Shown here piece by piece: positions 1 through 6,727 of a DNA stretch of 9,243 nt. This DNA comes from Fimbriimonadaceae bacterium. Lineage in GTDB: Bacteria > Armatimonadota > Fimbriimonadia > Fimbriimonadales > Fimbriimonadaceae. The stretch spans positions 1-9,243 of the forward strand of contig JADLGZ010000106.1 in assembly GCA_020849075.1 (NCBI GenBank), written 5' to 3'. The notes beneath the pieces are model-generated. The model was given only the letters and a program-made list of their open reading frames with translations, had not been told where the DNA came from and did not search any database. The position numbers were made by a program, and so were the translations under genes. The number at the start of each line of letters is the position of its first letter. Within the stretch, counting starts at the first letter, position 1.

Positions 1-73
1 GATCCGCAAGGGTGGATTTGCCGTGGTCAATATGGGCGATGATACAAAAATTGCGGATATGGGACTGGTCCAT
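1..73 (-). CDS. lepA: Elongation factor 4 (LepA), N-terminal fragment cut by the window edge
   Basis: Read on the minus strand from the ATG at 73-71, the first 24 codons give MDQSHIRNFCIIAHIDHGKS followed by TLAD. This matches the start of the ribosome-bound GTPase LepA/EF4, whose N-terminus is typically a short lead, then IRNF-IIAHIDHGKSTLADR. The G1 P-loop (AHIDHGKS, residues 13-20) is intact. LepA is a cytoplasmic translational GTPase that acts on elongating or initiating ribosomes. Only the extreme N-terminus is visible; the remaining roughly 95% lies beyond the left edge. The ATG matches the usual LepA start, but no good Shine-Dalgarno precedes it: the nearest purine-rich candidate (AGAAGG, minus strand 97-92) is 18 nt away. 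The frame stays open through the intergenic gap, so an upstream non-ATG start cannot be excluded. EF-Tu, EF-G, TypA and IF2 share the P-loop but not the IRNF lead. Confidence 0.9.
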   Translation of the reverse strand, partial: MDQSHIRNFCIIAHIDHGKSTLAD

Positions 74-142
74 CAAGAAAGTACGAGAGTACCTTCTGGG
101 CCGAAATGTGGAAGAGGATACTGAGAGCGAATTGGAGGCGGC

Positions 143-1063
143 ATGAGCGAATTTGAGGATACAGAGCGGCAAAACCAGTTTCTATTGGAGTCCAACCTTA
201 GGCTACAGAGGATCCTAAACTCTCTACCCGTTGCGATGATAGGCGTTGATACCGAGGGCCGAATCTTCGAGATGAACGATGCTGCTCAGACTCAGTTTGG
301 TTACCCTCACTTCGAGGTTTTCGAGGCCTCCATTGCCGAGATTGTCCTCGGAGAGGAGGATCGGGAAGAATTCACTTCCAGGCTACAAGAGGCTGTTGAA
401 GCTGATCGCCACATCAATTTTGAGTTGCCAGCGGTGACTAAGGATGGTAATCGCCTCATGGTGGACTGGAATGTGATGCCCATGAAGGGCATGAATGGGG
501 CCGTCAGTAGCGTCCGGCTCGTTGCCAGCGACATCACTGAACGCGTAATGCAAGCTGATCGGCTTAGGGATCTGGCTTTTAAAGATGCGCTTACCGGCCT
601 TTGCAACAGGCGGTCGTTCATGGACGCCGTTGGCACCGTAGGTGAACGAAGTCAAGGTACGCCTTGCTCCGTGATCCTGATGGACGTCGACAAGTTCAAG
701 AATTACAACGACACCTATGGCCATCCGGATGGAGATACTCTCTTGAGGCGCATTGGTGATATTTTGGGCGCAAGCCTGCGCGATCCGTACTTGCCCGCCC
801 GGTTCGGCGGTGAGGAGTTTGTCGTCTTACTCCCTGGTGCCGACGAGGAACAAGCATTTCGAGTCGCAGAACGGCTTCGCCTCGGTATCGAAGAGCAAAC
901 GCAGGATCTCCGGGGCTCCACGGTGAGTTTGGGCGTTTCAACAACTTACGATTTGCGGCGGGATGCAGACTTGATCATTGAGCAAGCAGACCAAGCCCTG
1001 TATCGGTCAAAACACAATGGTCGCAACCAAACTAGCCGCTGGTCCGTGGACCTCGCCGCCTAG
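143..1063 (+). CDS. PAS-GGDEF diguanylate cyclase
   Basis: A 306-residue soluble protein with no signal peptide or membrane segment. Residues about 22-135 form a PAS sensor domain (SLPVAMIGVDTEGRIFEMND at 27-46, ending in the typical ASDITER linker). Residues about 145-300 form a complete GGDEF domain: DALTGLCNRR at 148-157, the metal/GTP-binding D181-V-D183-x-F-K-x-x-N-D stretch, YGHPDGD at 192-198, and the GGEEF active-site loop at 222-226. It should condense two GTP into cyclic di-GMP in the cytoplasm, tuned by whatever the PAS domain senses. The allosteric I-site (RxxD five residues before GGEEF) reads RDPY at 213-216, so the Asp is missing and product inhibition is probably weakened. The start is supported by GGAGG at 134-138, four bases before the ATG. 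It is divergent from lepA and ends 11 bp from the opposing dehydrogenase gene. The ligand of the PAS domain cannot be told from sequence. Confidence 0.93.
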   Translation: MSEFEDTERQNQFLLESNLRLQRILNSLPVAMIGVDTEGRIFEMNDAAQTQFGYPHFEVFEASIAEIVLGEEDREEFTSRLQEAVEADRHINFELPAVTKDGNRLMVDWNVMPMKGMNGAVSSVRLVASDITERVMQADRLRDLAFKDALTGLCNRRSFMDAVGTVGERSQGTPCSVILMDVDKFKNYNDTYGHPDGDTLLRRIGDILGASLRDPYLPARFGGEEFVVLLPGADEEQAFRVAERLRLGIEEQTQDLRGSTVSLGVSTTYDLRRDADLIIEQADQALYRSKHNGRNQTSRWSVDLAA

Positions 1064-1074
1064 GATCGGGTGCC

Positions 1075-2235
1075 TCAGAGTCCCTGAAACTTCAGGACGA
1101 TTCCTCGCTTCTGGATCTCCTCAACGAATCGAGTGCCGGTGACCGCTTCTTCGTATCGGATTGCGCCCTTGGGCACGCGACCCTCGGCCATCTCTACGGC
1201 GTAGATCGCGAGGCTGAAACCAGTCAAGCGCTCCATTGAAGTAAAGCCGGTGGCCTCATCTTCTTTGTCCAGAATGTCAACCTGCAAGCGTACGGCCTGA
1301 CCGTTCTTCTTTCCTACGCCAACGGCCCGAACCGCGCACATATCGCGATCGACGAACTTGTCCAGAGCAGGGCCAAAAACGGCATTGAAGACATCTTTAG
1401 GCACGATTTTGGTGCCCTTAACGTCTACGGGTGACTCATTCCAGAACCCAAAGTCCTTGAAAATTCGCATTCGCTCGCAGTGGCCGGGGAAGCGAATCGT
1501 CTTGTAGACGTAGTTCTTCACCTTGCCTTCAAAAGTATAGGGGGCCGTACTCGTGCCGCCGGAAGTGTTAAACGCTTCCATCTTGCCAAGGGATTCAATT
1601 TCAAGATCTTCAAGGTCGGCTAGGGTATCCACCTTATCAATCTTGCCGTCCCGAAGCACCACCGCCTCATAGTCGTACTCGGTCACGAGCCCTTCAACAT
1701 TGAATGTAAGCTTATAATTGAACGGAGGCTTGGGATTCTGAGGCAGGACACCGCAGTACATCTTGATCGTGTCGACCTCGTCCATCTGTTCCATCAAATA
1801 CATGCCAAGGCTGTTGACTAAGCCGGGGGCCAGACCACAGTCCGGAACGAGGGAAACACCGGCTTCCTTCGCCACGGTATCCAATTTCATGGTCTCCAAG
1901 GTTACATCAGTGTTACCGCCGAGATCGCACATGTTAACGCGACTGGCAACGGCCACCTTAGCGATATGAGGGTGCATCCAATACGGGACGCAAGAAAGTA
2001 GAACATCAACGCCCGTGAGAAAGGCTCCCAAACTGCTGGGATTCATGGCGTCAACTTGATCAGGGTGGCAGATGGTTTGGCCAACGAGTTTGTTCACGCG
2101 ATCGGCACTTTGCTTTGCTTGCTCAAGGCTAACATCTCCGAGCAGAATCTTGGTGGGGTTAGCGAATTTGGCGAGGTCATAAGCGGCGGCCGTGCCTTGC
2201 ATGCCGGCGCCAAGAATTGCATAGGTCTTGCTCAT
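1075..2235 (-). CDS. Lysine 6-dehydrogenase / saccharopine dehydrogenase-family oxidoreductase
   Basis: With the start at 2235 this is a 386-residue cytoplasmic protein. It opens with a Rossmann fold: GxGxxG at residues 9-14 (GAGMQG), with an acidic residue (D34) after the second strand, which favours NAD over NADP. Further family marks are DLGGNTD (104-110), PDCGLAPG (131-138), TSGGTST (224-230) and YKTIRFPGHCE (244-254). From memory these closely resemble the Geobacillus-type L-lysine 6-dehydrogenase, which oxidatively deaminates lysine to allysine/piperideine-6-carboxylate. Bacterial saccharopine reductases share the fold, so the substrate is inferred. In-frame starts also exist at 2292 (ATG, preceded by AAAGG) and 2307 (GTG), giving 405 and 410 residues. 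I prefer 2235 because the Rossmann strand begins at residue 4 there, as is usual, and the family is about 385 long, although no clear ribosome site precedes it. It is monocistronic, convergent with the cyclase gene and divergent from the response regulator. Confidence 0.85.
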   Translation of the reverse strand: MSKTYAILGAGMQGTAAAYDLAKFANPTKILLGDVSLEQAKQSADRVNKLVGQTICHPDQVDAMNPSSLGAFLTGVDVLLSCVPYWMHPHIAKVAVASRVNMCDLGGNTDVTLETMKLDTVAKEAGVSLVPDCGLAPGLVNSLGMYLMEQMDEVDTIKMYCGVLPQNPKPPFNYKLTFNVEGLVTEYDYEAVVLRDGKIDKVDTLADLEDLEIESLGKMEAFNTSGGTSTAPYTFEGKVKNYVYKTIRFPGHCERMRIFKDFGFWNESPVDVKGTKIVPKDVFNAVFGPALDKFVDRDMCAVRAVGVGKKNGQAVRLQVDILDKEDEATGFTSMERLTGFSLAIYAVEMAEGRVPKGAIRYEEAVTGTRFVEEIQKRGIVLKFQGL

Positions 2236-2362
2236 AGCGTTGGGTCGAAGCTCCGATGATTCGGCCTGAGGCGTTCCGGTCTTCACTCCCATTGTACCTT
2301 TGGGCACGCCAGTCTGACCGATCTCACAATTTCCTCATAAAGGCGCGCAACAATAGGAGGCG

Positions 2363-3028
2363 ATGCGCCTTCTGATCGTCGAGGACGAACCTGATATCGC
2401 GTTTGGCTTGGAGACAGCCCTGAAGCGCGAGGGTTATTTGGTGGACGTTGCCCTTGATGGGTTGGCGGGCGAGGATCTGGCGATTGAGCGTGCGTATGGG
2501 GTGATATTGCTAGACCTCATGCTTCCTAAGAAGAGTGGACGAGAAGTATGCCGAACGCTGAGGAGGGCTGGAATCACTACGCCAATTTTGATGTTAACCG
2601 CAAGGGACCAAGTGGACGATAGAGTAGAGGGCCTTGATGCGGGAGCCGATGACTACCTGGTCAAACCGTTCGCAATCAAGGAACTGCTGGCGCGCATTCG
2701 AGCCTTGGGTCGACGCGAATCCGATCGCCGAGAATCCGTTCTATCTGTGGGTGGTCTAACAATTGATACGTTAGCCCATCAGGTTCAACTGGACGGAGAA
2801 GAGGTCCGCCTCACCAAGCGCGAGTTCCAATTACTGGAGGCATTAGCCCGCAACCGTGGGCGTGTCCTTTCCCGAGAAGTCATCTTACAGCGGGTGTGGA
2901 ACACCGACGACGCTTTGCCCAATACCGTGAGCTTCCATATGAAGAGCCTTCGAAGAAAGGTTGACCCAACTGGGGTCCTGATCCATACCGTGCATGGGCT
3001 GGGATACTCGCTGAGGAGCCCTGGATGA
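2363..3028 (+). CDS. OmpR/PhoB-family response regulator
   Basis: A 221-residue two-component regulator. The receiver domain spans residues 1-115 with the acidic pocket E7-D8, phospho-acceptor D51 (VILLDLMLP), T79 (MLTA), Y98 and K101 (YLVKPF), all in canonical positions. A C-terminal OmpR-type winged helix spans about 127-218 (LTKREFQLLEALARNRGRVL; VSFHMKSLRRKVDP; IHTVHGLGYSLR). Phosphorylated dimers of this family bind tandem direct repeats upstream of target genes. The start is supported by AGGAGG at 2355-2360, two bases before the ATG. Its stop overlaps the start of the histidine kinase by 4 bp (ATGA, 3025-3028), which implies translational coupling and makes the two a cognate pair. With a CpxP-like protein third in the unit, a CpxR-like envelope stress role is a reasonable inference. 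Sequence alone does not separate CpxR, CusR or QseB types. Confidence 0.95.
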   Translation: MRLLIVEDEPDIAFGLETALKREGYLVDVALDGLAGEDLAIERAYGVILLDLMLPKKSGREVCRTLRRAGITTPILMLTARDQVDDRVEGLDAGADDYLVKPFAIKELLARIRALGRRESDRRESVLSVGGLTIDTLAHQVQLDGEEVRLTKREFQLLEALARNRGRVLSREVILQRVWNTDDALPNTVSFHMKSLRRKVDPTGVLIHTVHGLGYSLRSPG

Positions 3029-4416
3029 AGTCCCTTACTGCCCGATTCATGCTTTGGAATGGGGGCTTTGTTCTCTTAATCCTGCTAGGTTTTGGATTGG
3101 CAATATTCTTGGCAAGCCAGCGAACTGTTGAGGGCATGGTGGACCGTGACCTCGTGCGTAGGGCGCTTCAAGTGGCCCGTGAATCGGCCCGTCCCGAGCC
3201 TCCATTTGGTATCGGAGAACCTCCACCTAACCCGCCTCCAGGGGAGCCAGAAGTTCAACGTCCACGAATCTTCAATTTTGACGGGACGCCTCGCCAACTC
3301 GATGGGAAACAAGAGATGTGGAGTAGGAAACTCTTTGATGAATCACTGCGGGGCAAGGTCATCCTAGGAACCCAGTGGCTTGATGGGCGGGAGTTGCGCG
3401 TAGTCTCGGCACCGATACCCGGTCGGGATAGAGCGATCGGAGTAGTTCAGATTGGGCAGGGCATGGCGCCATTCCGTTTGGCTCAGCGGGCTCAACTTTG
3501 GGCATTGGGCGTTGCGATCCCTTTGAGCTTGTTGGTGTCCGGTTTGCTCGGTTACTTACTTGCCCGATTGGTGTTGCGACCGGTCCGTTCGCTGACTGCG
3601 CTGGCCGAGAACATCGCCGCCAACCCGCTTCGGGAGGAGCACATGAGAGCCGATCAACCAGATGAAATTGGGAGGTTGGCCGGAGCATTTAACTCAATGA
3701 CCGCTCGTTTGCAATCAAGTAATCGCGATTTGAGCGAATCTCTTGAGCGCCAGCGGCAATTCACAAGTGACGCTGCCCATGAGTTCCGCACCCCTCTTAC
3801 GGGGATCGCCCTAGCCGCAGAGAACGCCCTGGATGAAAGAGCTACACCAGCCGAAATGAAACGATCGCTCTTAACCATCCAAAAACAAAGCCAAGCCTTG
3901 GCAAACCTCATTCAGCTCCTCCTAACATTGGCCCGCCTAGACCACTCGGGCGCGCGCCTGCATATGGAGAGAGTTGAGCTACGACCTGCTGTAATGAAGG
4001 CTATTGAAGAGGCCGGCTTGGTGCATGATGCAAGGATTCTGGTGCAGGTTGACGGTGATCTAGTATGTTGCCCTGAAGCTCTCAATCAAATCGTGCGGAA
4101 TCTTGTCGAGAATGCGGCCGCTCATACGCCTAGCGATGGGAGCATAGTCGTTTCTTTCGAAGGGGGAAGTCTTCGGGTATCGGATACCGGGCCCGGGATC
4201 TCCGCCGAGCACTTGCCTAGGCTTTTCGACAGGTTCTTTCGCGTTGACGCCGCTCGAGGTGGTACAGGCGGCGTCGGGCTCGGGCTTGCGATCGTCAAGA
4301 CATTATCCGAGCGACAAGGCGCTACCGTCTCGGTGTCAAGCGAGATGGGTAAGGGAACGACCTTTTGCGTGAATTTCGTGAAAACACCGGAAACCTCATC
4401 GGAACCTCACGTTTGA
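3025..4416 (+). CDS. Membrane sensor histidine kinase with proline-rich periplasmic loop
   Basis: A 463-residue inner-membrane kinase that should phosphorylate the regulator encoded just upstream. In order: membrane helix 1 at about 10-30; a periplasmic sensor domain of roughly 125 residues; helix 2 at about 157-184; HAMP at about 181-235; HisKA with H252 in HEFRTPLT; and HATPase_c with N box N359/N363, G1 DTGPG (387-391), F box FDRFF (401-405) and G2 GVGLGLA (416-422). All catalytic motifs look intact. The sensor domain begins with a proline-rich stretch (about 57-80, including EPPPNPPPGEPE), followed by a FNFDGTPRQLDG segment and ELRVVSAPIPG, a pattern common in CusS/CpxA-like and related kinases. 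The start overlaps the regulator stop by 4 bp. The third gene follows after 45 bp. The ligand is unknown; the downstream LTxxQ protein is a candidate modulator. Confidence 0.94.
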   Translation: MKSLTARFMLWNGGFVLLILLGFGLAIFLASQRTVEGMVDRDLVRRALQVARESARPEPPFGIGEPPPNPPPGEPEVQRPRIFNFDGTPRQLDGKQEMWSRKLFDESLRGKVILGTQWLDGRELRVVSAPIPGRDRAIGVVQIGQGMAPFRLAQRAQLWALGVAIPLSLLVSGLLGYLLARLVLRPVRSLTALAENIAANPLREEHMRADQPDEIGRLAGAFNSMTARLQSSNRDLSESLERQRQFTSDAAHEFRTPLTGIALAAENALDERATPAEMKRSLLTIQKQSQALANLIQLLLTLARLDHSGARLHMERVELRPAVMKAIEEAGLVHDARILVQVDGDLVCCPEALNQIVRNLVENAAAHTPSDGSIVVSFEGGSLRVSDTGPGISAEHLPRLFDRFFRVDAARGGTGGVGLGLAIVKTLSERQGATVSVSSEMGKGTTFCVNFVKTPETSSEPHV

Positions 4417-4461
4417 AACGCACAATACAATAAGCTGAGAAATCGGCGAGGAACAACAAAA

Positions 4462-5223
4462 ATGAAAAAGGTAACCCTTCTATTGATGGCGCTAACGCTC
4501 GTAACGGCGAACGCGCTGGCCGTAGTTCAGAATCCTCCAGGAGGTGGTCCTGGCGGCCCCGGCGGTCCGCCCCCTCACGGACCACAGCAGGGACGAGGTG
4601 GCAACCTGATATTTATCGTTCGCATGCCAACCGTGCAGACCCACCTGAACCTTACCCAGGCCCAGAAGAACGCCATTGCCGCCTTGCCACCTTCTCCGGG
4701 CGGCGGCCCGGGCGGCCCGGGTGGCGGTCATGGTGGTCCTCCCCCTGGTGGCGGCGGCCCTGGCGGACCGGGAGGCGGCGGTCAAGGTGGCCCTCCTCCG
4801 GGAGGAGGTGGTCAAGGTGGTCCTCCTCCGGGAGGAGGTGGTCAAGGTGGTCCAGGTGGTCCTCCTCCTGGTGGTGGGAACGAGCCGCCAAATCCATTGG
4901 CTGAGATCTTGAATCAGCAACAGATGAATCGCCTGAAGCAGCTTGGACTACAGTTTGATGCGCCGATGACGATGTTGGACCCACGCAATGCTGGTGAGCT
5001 TCATCTCACTCAGCCACAGCGCCAGTCTATCCATCAAGCGATTCAAACCCATATGCCGCCACCACAGCCTAACCAGCACTTCACGTTTGCCCAAATGCAA
5101 TCGCGCAAGCTGGCAGCCTTCAACGCAGCATGGGCGATCCTGACCCAAGAGCAAAAGGATTCTTGGGACCACAAGGTTGGCCCAAAGTTTACAAACTGGG
5201 TTGAACCACCAAGGCCACAATAG
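4462..5223 (+). CDS. Secreted LTxxQ-motif (CpxP/Spy-like) protein with Gly/Pro-rich repeat insert
   Basis: A 253-residue exported protein. Residues 1-20 form a clear signal peptide (KK, then a hydrophobic core, then ANALA as the cleavage site). Four LTxxQ-like motifs follow: LNLTQAQKNAIAAL (62-75), ILNQQQMNRLKQL (149-161), LHLTQPQRQSI (180-190) and AILTQEQKDSW (225-235). LTxxQ motifs define the CpxP/Spy group of periplasmic helical chaperone or sensor-modulating proteins. Two low-complexity blocks of Gly, Pro and Gln occupy 25-47 and 78-139; the second separates the first helix from the rest and is built on GGGGQGGPPP repeats. The start is supported by GAGGAA at 4448-4453, eight bases upstream. 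It follows the kinase by 45 bp in the same direction, most likely co-transcribed, which suggests an accessory to that kinase as CpxP is to CpxA. That link is inference. A structural or matrix role for the Gly/Pro tract is an alternative. Confidence 0.82.
   Translation: MKKVTLLLMALTLVTANALAVVQNPPGGGPGGPGGPPPHGPQQGRGGNLIFIVRMPTVQTHLNLTQAQKNAIAALPPSPGGGPGGPGGGHGGPPPGGGGPGGPGGGGQGGPPPGGGGQGGPPPGGGGQGGPGGPPPGGGNEPPNPLAEILNQQQMNRLKQLGLQFDAPMTMLDPRNAGELHLTQPQRQSIHQAIQTHMPPPQPNQHFTFAQMQSRKLAAFNAAWAILTQEQKDSWDHKVGPKFTNWVEPPRPQ
4771..4860 (+). repeat. In-frame 30-bp tandem repeat with internal palindromes
   Basis: Three consecutive 30-bp units lie at 4771-4800, 4801-4830 and 4831-4860, each coding ten residues of the form GGGGQGGPPP. 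The first differs from the second at three synonymous third positions; the third diverges in its last nine bases. At each junction (4792-4808 and 4822-4838) CCTCCTCC and GGAGGAGG are separated by one G, forming an almost perfect palindrome. Less regular Gly/Pro-coding sequence extends on both sides (about 4530-4600 and 4695-4880). Confidence 0.85.
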
Positions 5224-5236
5224 GCTGCACTGCGGT

Positions 5237-6727
5237 CTATTGACTGGCCGACACTCTCCCTTCGATTTTCGCATCGAGGGGGGAGTTCTTCTTGATGTAG
5301 TCGATGAGGGCATCAGAATCTAGCAAGCCCGTGTCAACTCGATACCCCTTTGCGTCTGCGAGTGACGTGAAGCCATCACCCCCGCGCGCCATGAAGTTAT
5401 TAACCACGATCCGATACTTGGCTGAGCTCGTCATCGGGGTTCCGTTTAGGGTCATGCTCGTGATGGCCCCACCAGGCCCGATTCGGTAAGCCATGCCCCG
5501 GCTAACTTGCACGGTGCCAGCTTTCGTAGCCCCAATGTTCAACATTTGCCGAATTTCGTCACCAGTGGCATCCATAACGACAAGGGTATTGCCGAAGGGT
5601 TGGGTTGCGATAATCTCGCCATAGGTGATCTGGCCAGGCTCAATTGGCGCACGCACGCCACCTCGATTCATGAACGCTGCCACGGTTTGATTACGGGCGG
5701 TGTAAGCAAGCATAGCATCGGCGATGACATTGCCCATAGTCATCTCTGGCCCCGAGTCTCGCGGTAACCCCTTGGGCGAGGTCCCTACGACCTCGCTCCC
5801 CAAGTTATCGATTGGCTTCTTGAATGCACCAACCGCACTCTTCACAGAAGCGTCCTGCGGGATGCTGTCATCGGCCAGAATTGGCTTGGCATCGTGGTAG
5901 CCGGTGATGTTGCCCGCCTCGTCAAAGTCCACCTTAATCCGGCCAAGGACCTTGTTCCATTCCCAAGCCTGAACGACCAAAGCCTTTCCCACCTTGGTTG
6001 GATAAGGGCCAGCCGGGTTAGCGATAGGAATACCGCCCGTATCGCAAAGCAGGGAGTGTGAATGGCCGCCGACGACCACGTCAACGTCAGGATGTTTTCT
6101 CGCCAGTTCGATTTCGCCTCCGTAACCCACATGGGTGAGGAGAACGAACTTATTGATGTTGAGCTTCTTGAGCTTGCTGATCTCTCGTTCAACGGCAGCG
6201 TCAATATCGGTGATCTTGAGATTCTCCCCCGGGCTGCTGATTTCAAAGAGATCAGGCGTGATGAGCCCAATGAGCCCAATCCGCTGGTTACCAACATGGA
6301 TCACGGTTGATGGCCTGACCCAATTCTGCAGCATCGGTTCGCCGGTGAAGTCAAGATTTGCGCAAAGGACCGGGAACTGCACCGACTGAACGAAGGGCAA
6401 GAGCCCTGTGGGGCCGTCGTCGAATTCGTGATTGCCCAGCGCCATGGCCTGATAGCCGCTAAGGTTCATTAGGTGGGCATCGGCGAGACCGCGGTACACA
6501 TTGTAATAAAGAGTGCCTTGGAAGGTATCGCCCGCGTTGAGGAGGATTGGGTTGGGGTCACTGGCCCGGTAACGACGAATGAGCGTTGCGATCCGGGCGT
6601 AGCCCCCGTAGGTTTTCCCCTTGATGAGGGTTGGTTCGACGTGGGCATGAATATCGTTTGTGTGAAGGATGGTGAGGGTAAAAGTTTGCGCCGAAATGGC
6701 GACGGCGGCGAGGATGCTGGAGGTCAT
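5237..6727 (-). CDS. 5'-nucleotidase / UshA-type metallophosphoesterase
   Basis: A 496-residue two-domain enzyme. The N-terminal calcineurin-like metallophosphatase domain shows the two-metal ligands in order: D25 and H27 (HTNDIHAH), D67 (NAGDTFQG), N99-H100-E101 (GNHE), H199 (LTHVG), and H222/H224 (GGHSH). The C-terminal 5'-nucleotidase domain carries PEMTMGNVIADAM (327-339), NRGGVRAPI (354-362), QPFGN (376-380) and NNFMARGGDGF (443-453), where F378 and F453 are placed to stack on a nucleobase. The enzyme should hydrolyse 5'-nucleotides, or related phosphoesters or UDP-sugars, outside the cytoplasm. The N-terminus (MTSSILAAVAISAQ) is hydrophobic and ends near an AxxA-like site but lacks the usual basic residues, so the signal peptide is atypical. 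The ATG overlaps the stop of the upstream gene by 4 bp (ATGA, minus strand), indicating coupling. Its end is 13 bp from the LTxxQ gene stop. Exact substrate unknown. Confidence 0.93.
   Translation of the reverse strand: MTSSILAAVAISAQTFTLTILHTNDIHAHVEPTLIKGKTYGGYARIATLIRRYRASDPNPILLNAGDTFQGTLYYNVYRGLADAHLMNLSGYQAMALGNHEFDDGPTGLLPFVQSVQFPVLCANLDFTGEPMLQNWVRPSTVIHVGNQRIGLIGLITPDLFEISSPGENLKITDIDAAVEREISKLKKLNINKFVLLTHVGYGGEIELARKHPDVDVVVGGHSHSLLCDTGGIPIANPAGPYPTKVGKALVVQAWEWNKVLGRIKVDFDEAGNITGYHDAKPILADDSIPQDASVKSAVGAFKKPIDNLGSEVVGTSPKGLPRDSGPEMTMGNVIADAMLAYTARNQTVAAFMNRGGVRAPIEPGQITYGEIIATQPFGNTLVVMDATGDEIRQMLNIGATKAGTVQVSRGMAYRIGPGGAITSMTLNGTPMTSSAKYRIVVNNFMARGGDGFTSLADAKGYRVDTGLLDSDALIDYIKKNSPLDAKIEGRVSASQ
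5254..5294 (+). terminator. Rho-independent terminator candidate for the regulator-kinase-LTxxQ unit
   Basis: On the plus strand a 12-bp stem pairs 5254-5265 with 5274-5285 around the 8-base loop 5266-5273 (TTTTCGCA), followed by TTCTTCTTG. Two of the twelve pairs are G-U wobbles (5257/5282 and 5261/5278). On the minus strand those become C-A mismatches and there is no T-rich tail, so the structure favours plus-strand termination. It starts 30 bp after the stop of the LTxxQ gene and sits within the last codons of the opposing 5'-nucleotidase gene. The tail is interrupted by C, so strength is uncertain. Confidence 0.6.

Noticed and set aside
81..90. GTAC-GAGA-GTAC between lepA and the cyclase gene as an operator.
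   Set aside because: Four-base arms that are themselves palindromic are too common to support a claim.
1080..1098. Possible terminator hairpin (GTCC-CTGA, loop AACT, TCAG-GAC) at the convergent ends of the cyclase and dehydrogenase genes.
   Set aside because: Only seven pairs with a bulge and no T-rich tail in either direction; not better than chance.
2291..2296. Minus-strand TACAAT as a promoter -10 for the dehydrogenase with its start at 2235.
   Set aside because: The hexamer is good and the distance to the start is plausible, but the -35 position has no similarity to TTGACA, so it was not listed.
4426..4431. TACAAT as a -10 for a separate promoter of the LTxxQ gene.
   Set aside because: No acceptable -35 at 16-18 bp upstream and no TGn extension; co-transcription with the kinase is simpler.
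4792..4838. CRISPR-like or mobile repeat array.
   Set aside because: The repeats are contiguous, lack spacers, keep the reading frame and code for the protein's Gly/Pro tract.
4492..4984. Antisense open frames across the Gly/Pro repeat giving Thr/Arg-rich or Asp/His/Leu-rich repeat proteins.
   Set aside because: They are by-products of the GC-rich tandem repeat read backwards. They lack ribosome sites, and the sense frame has a signal peptide and LTxxQ motifs.
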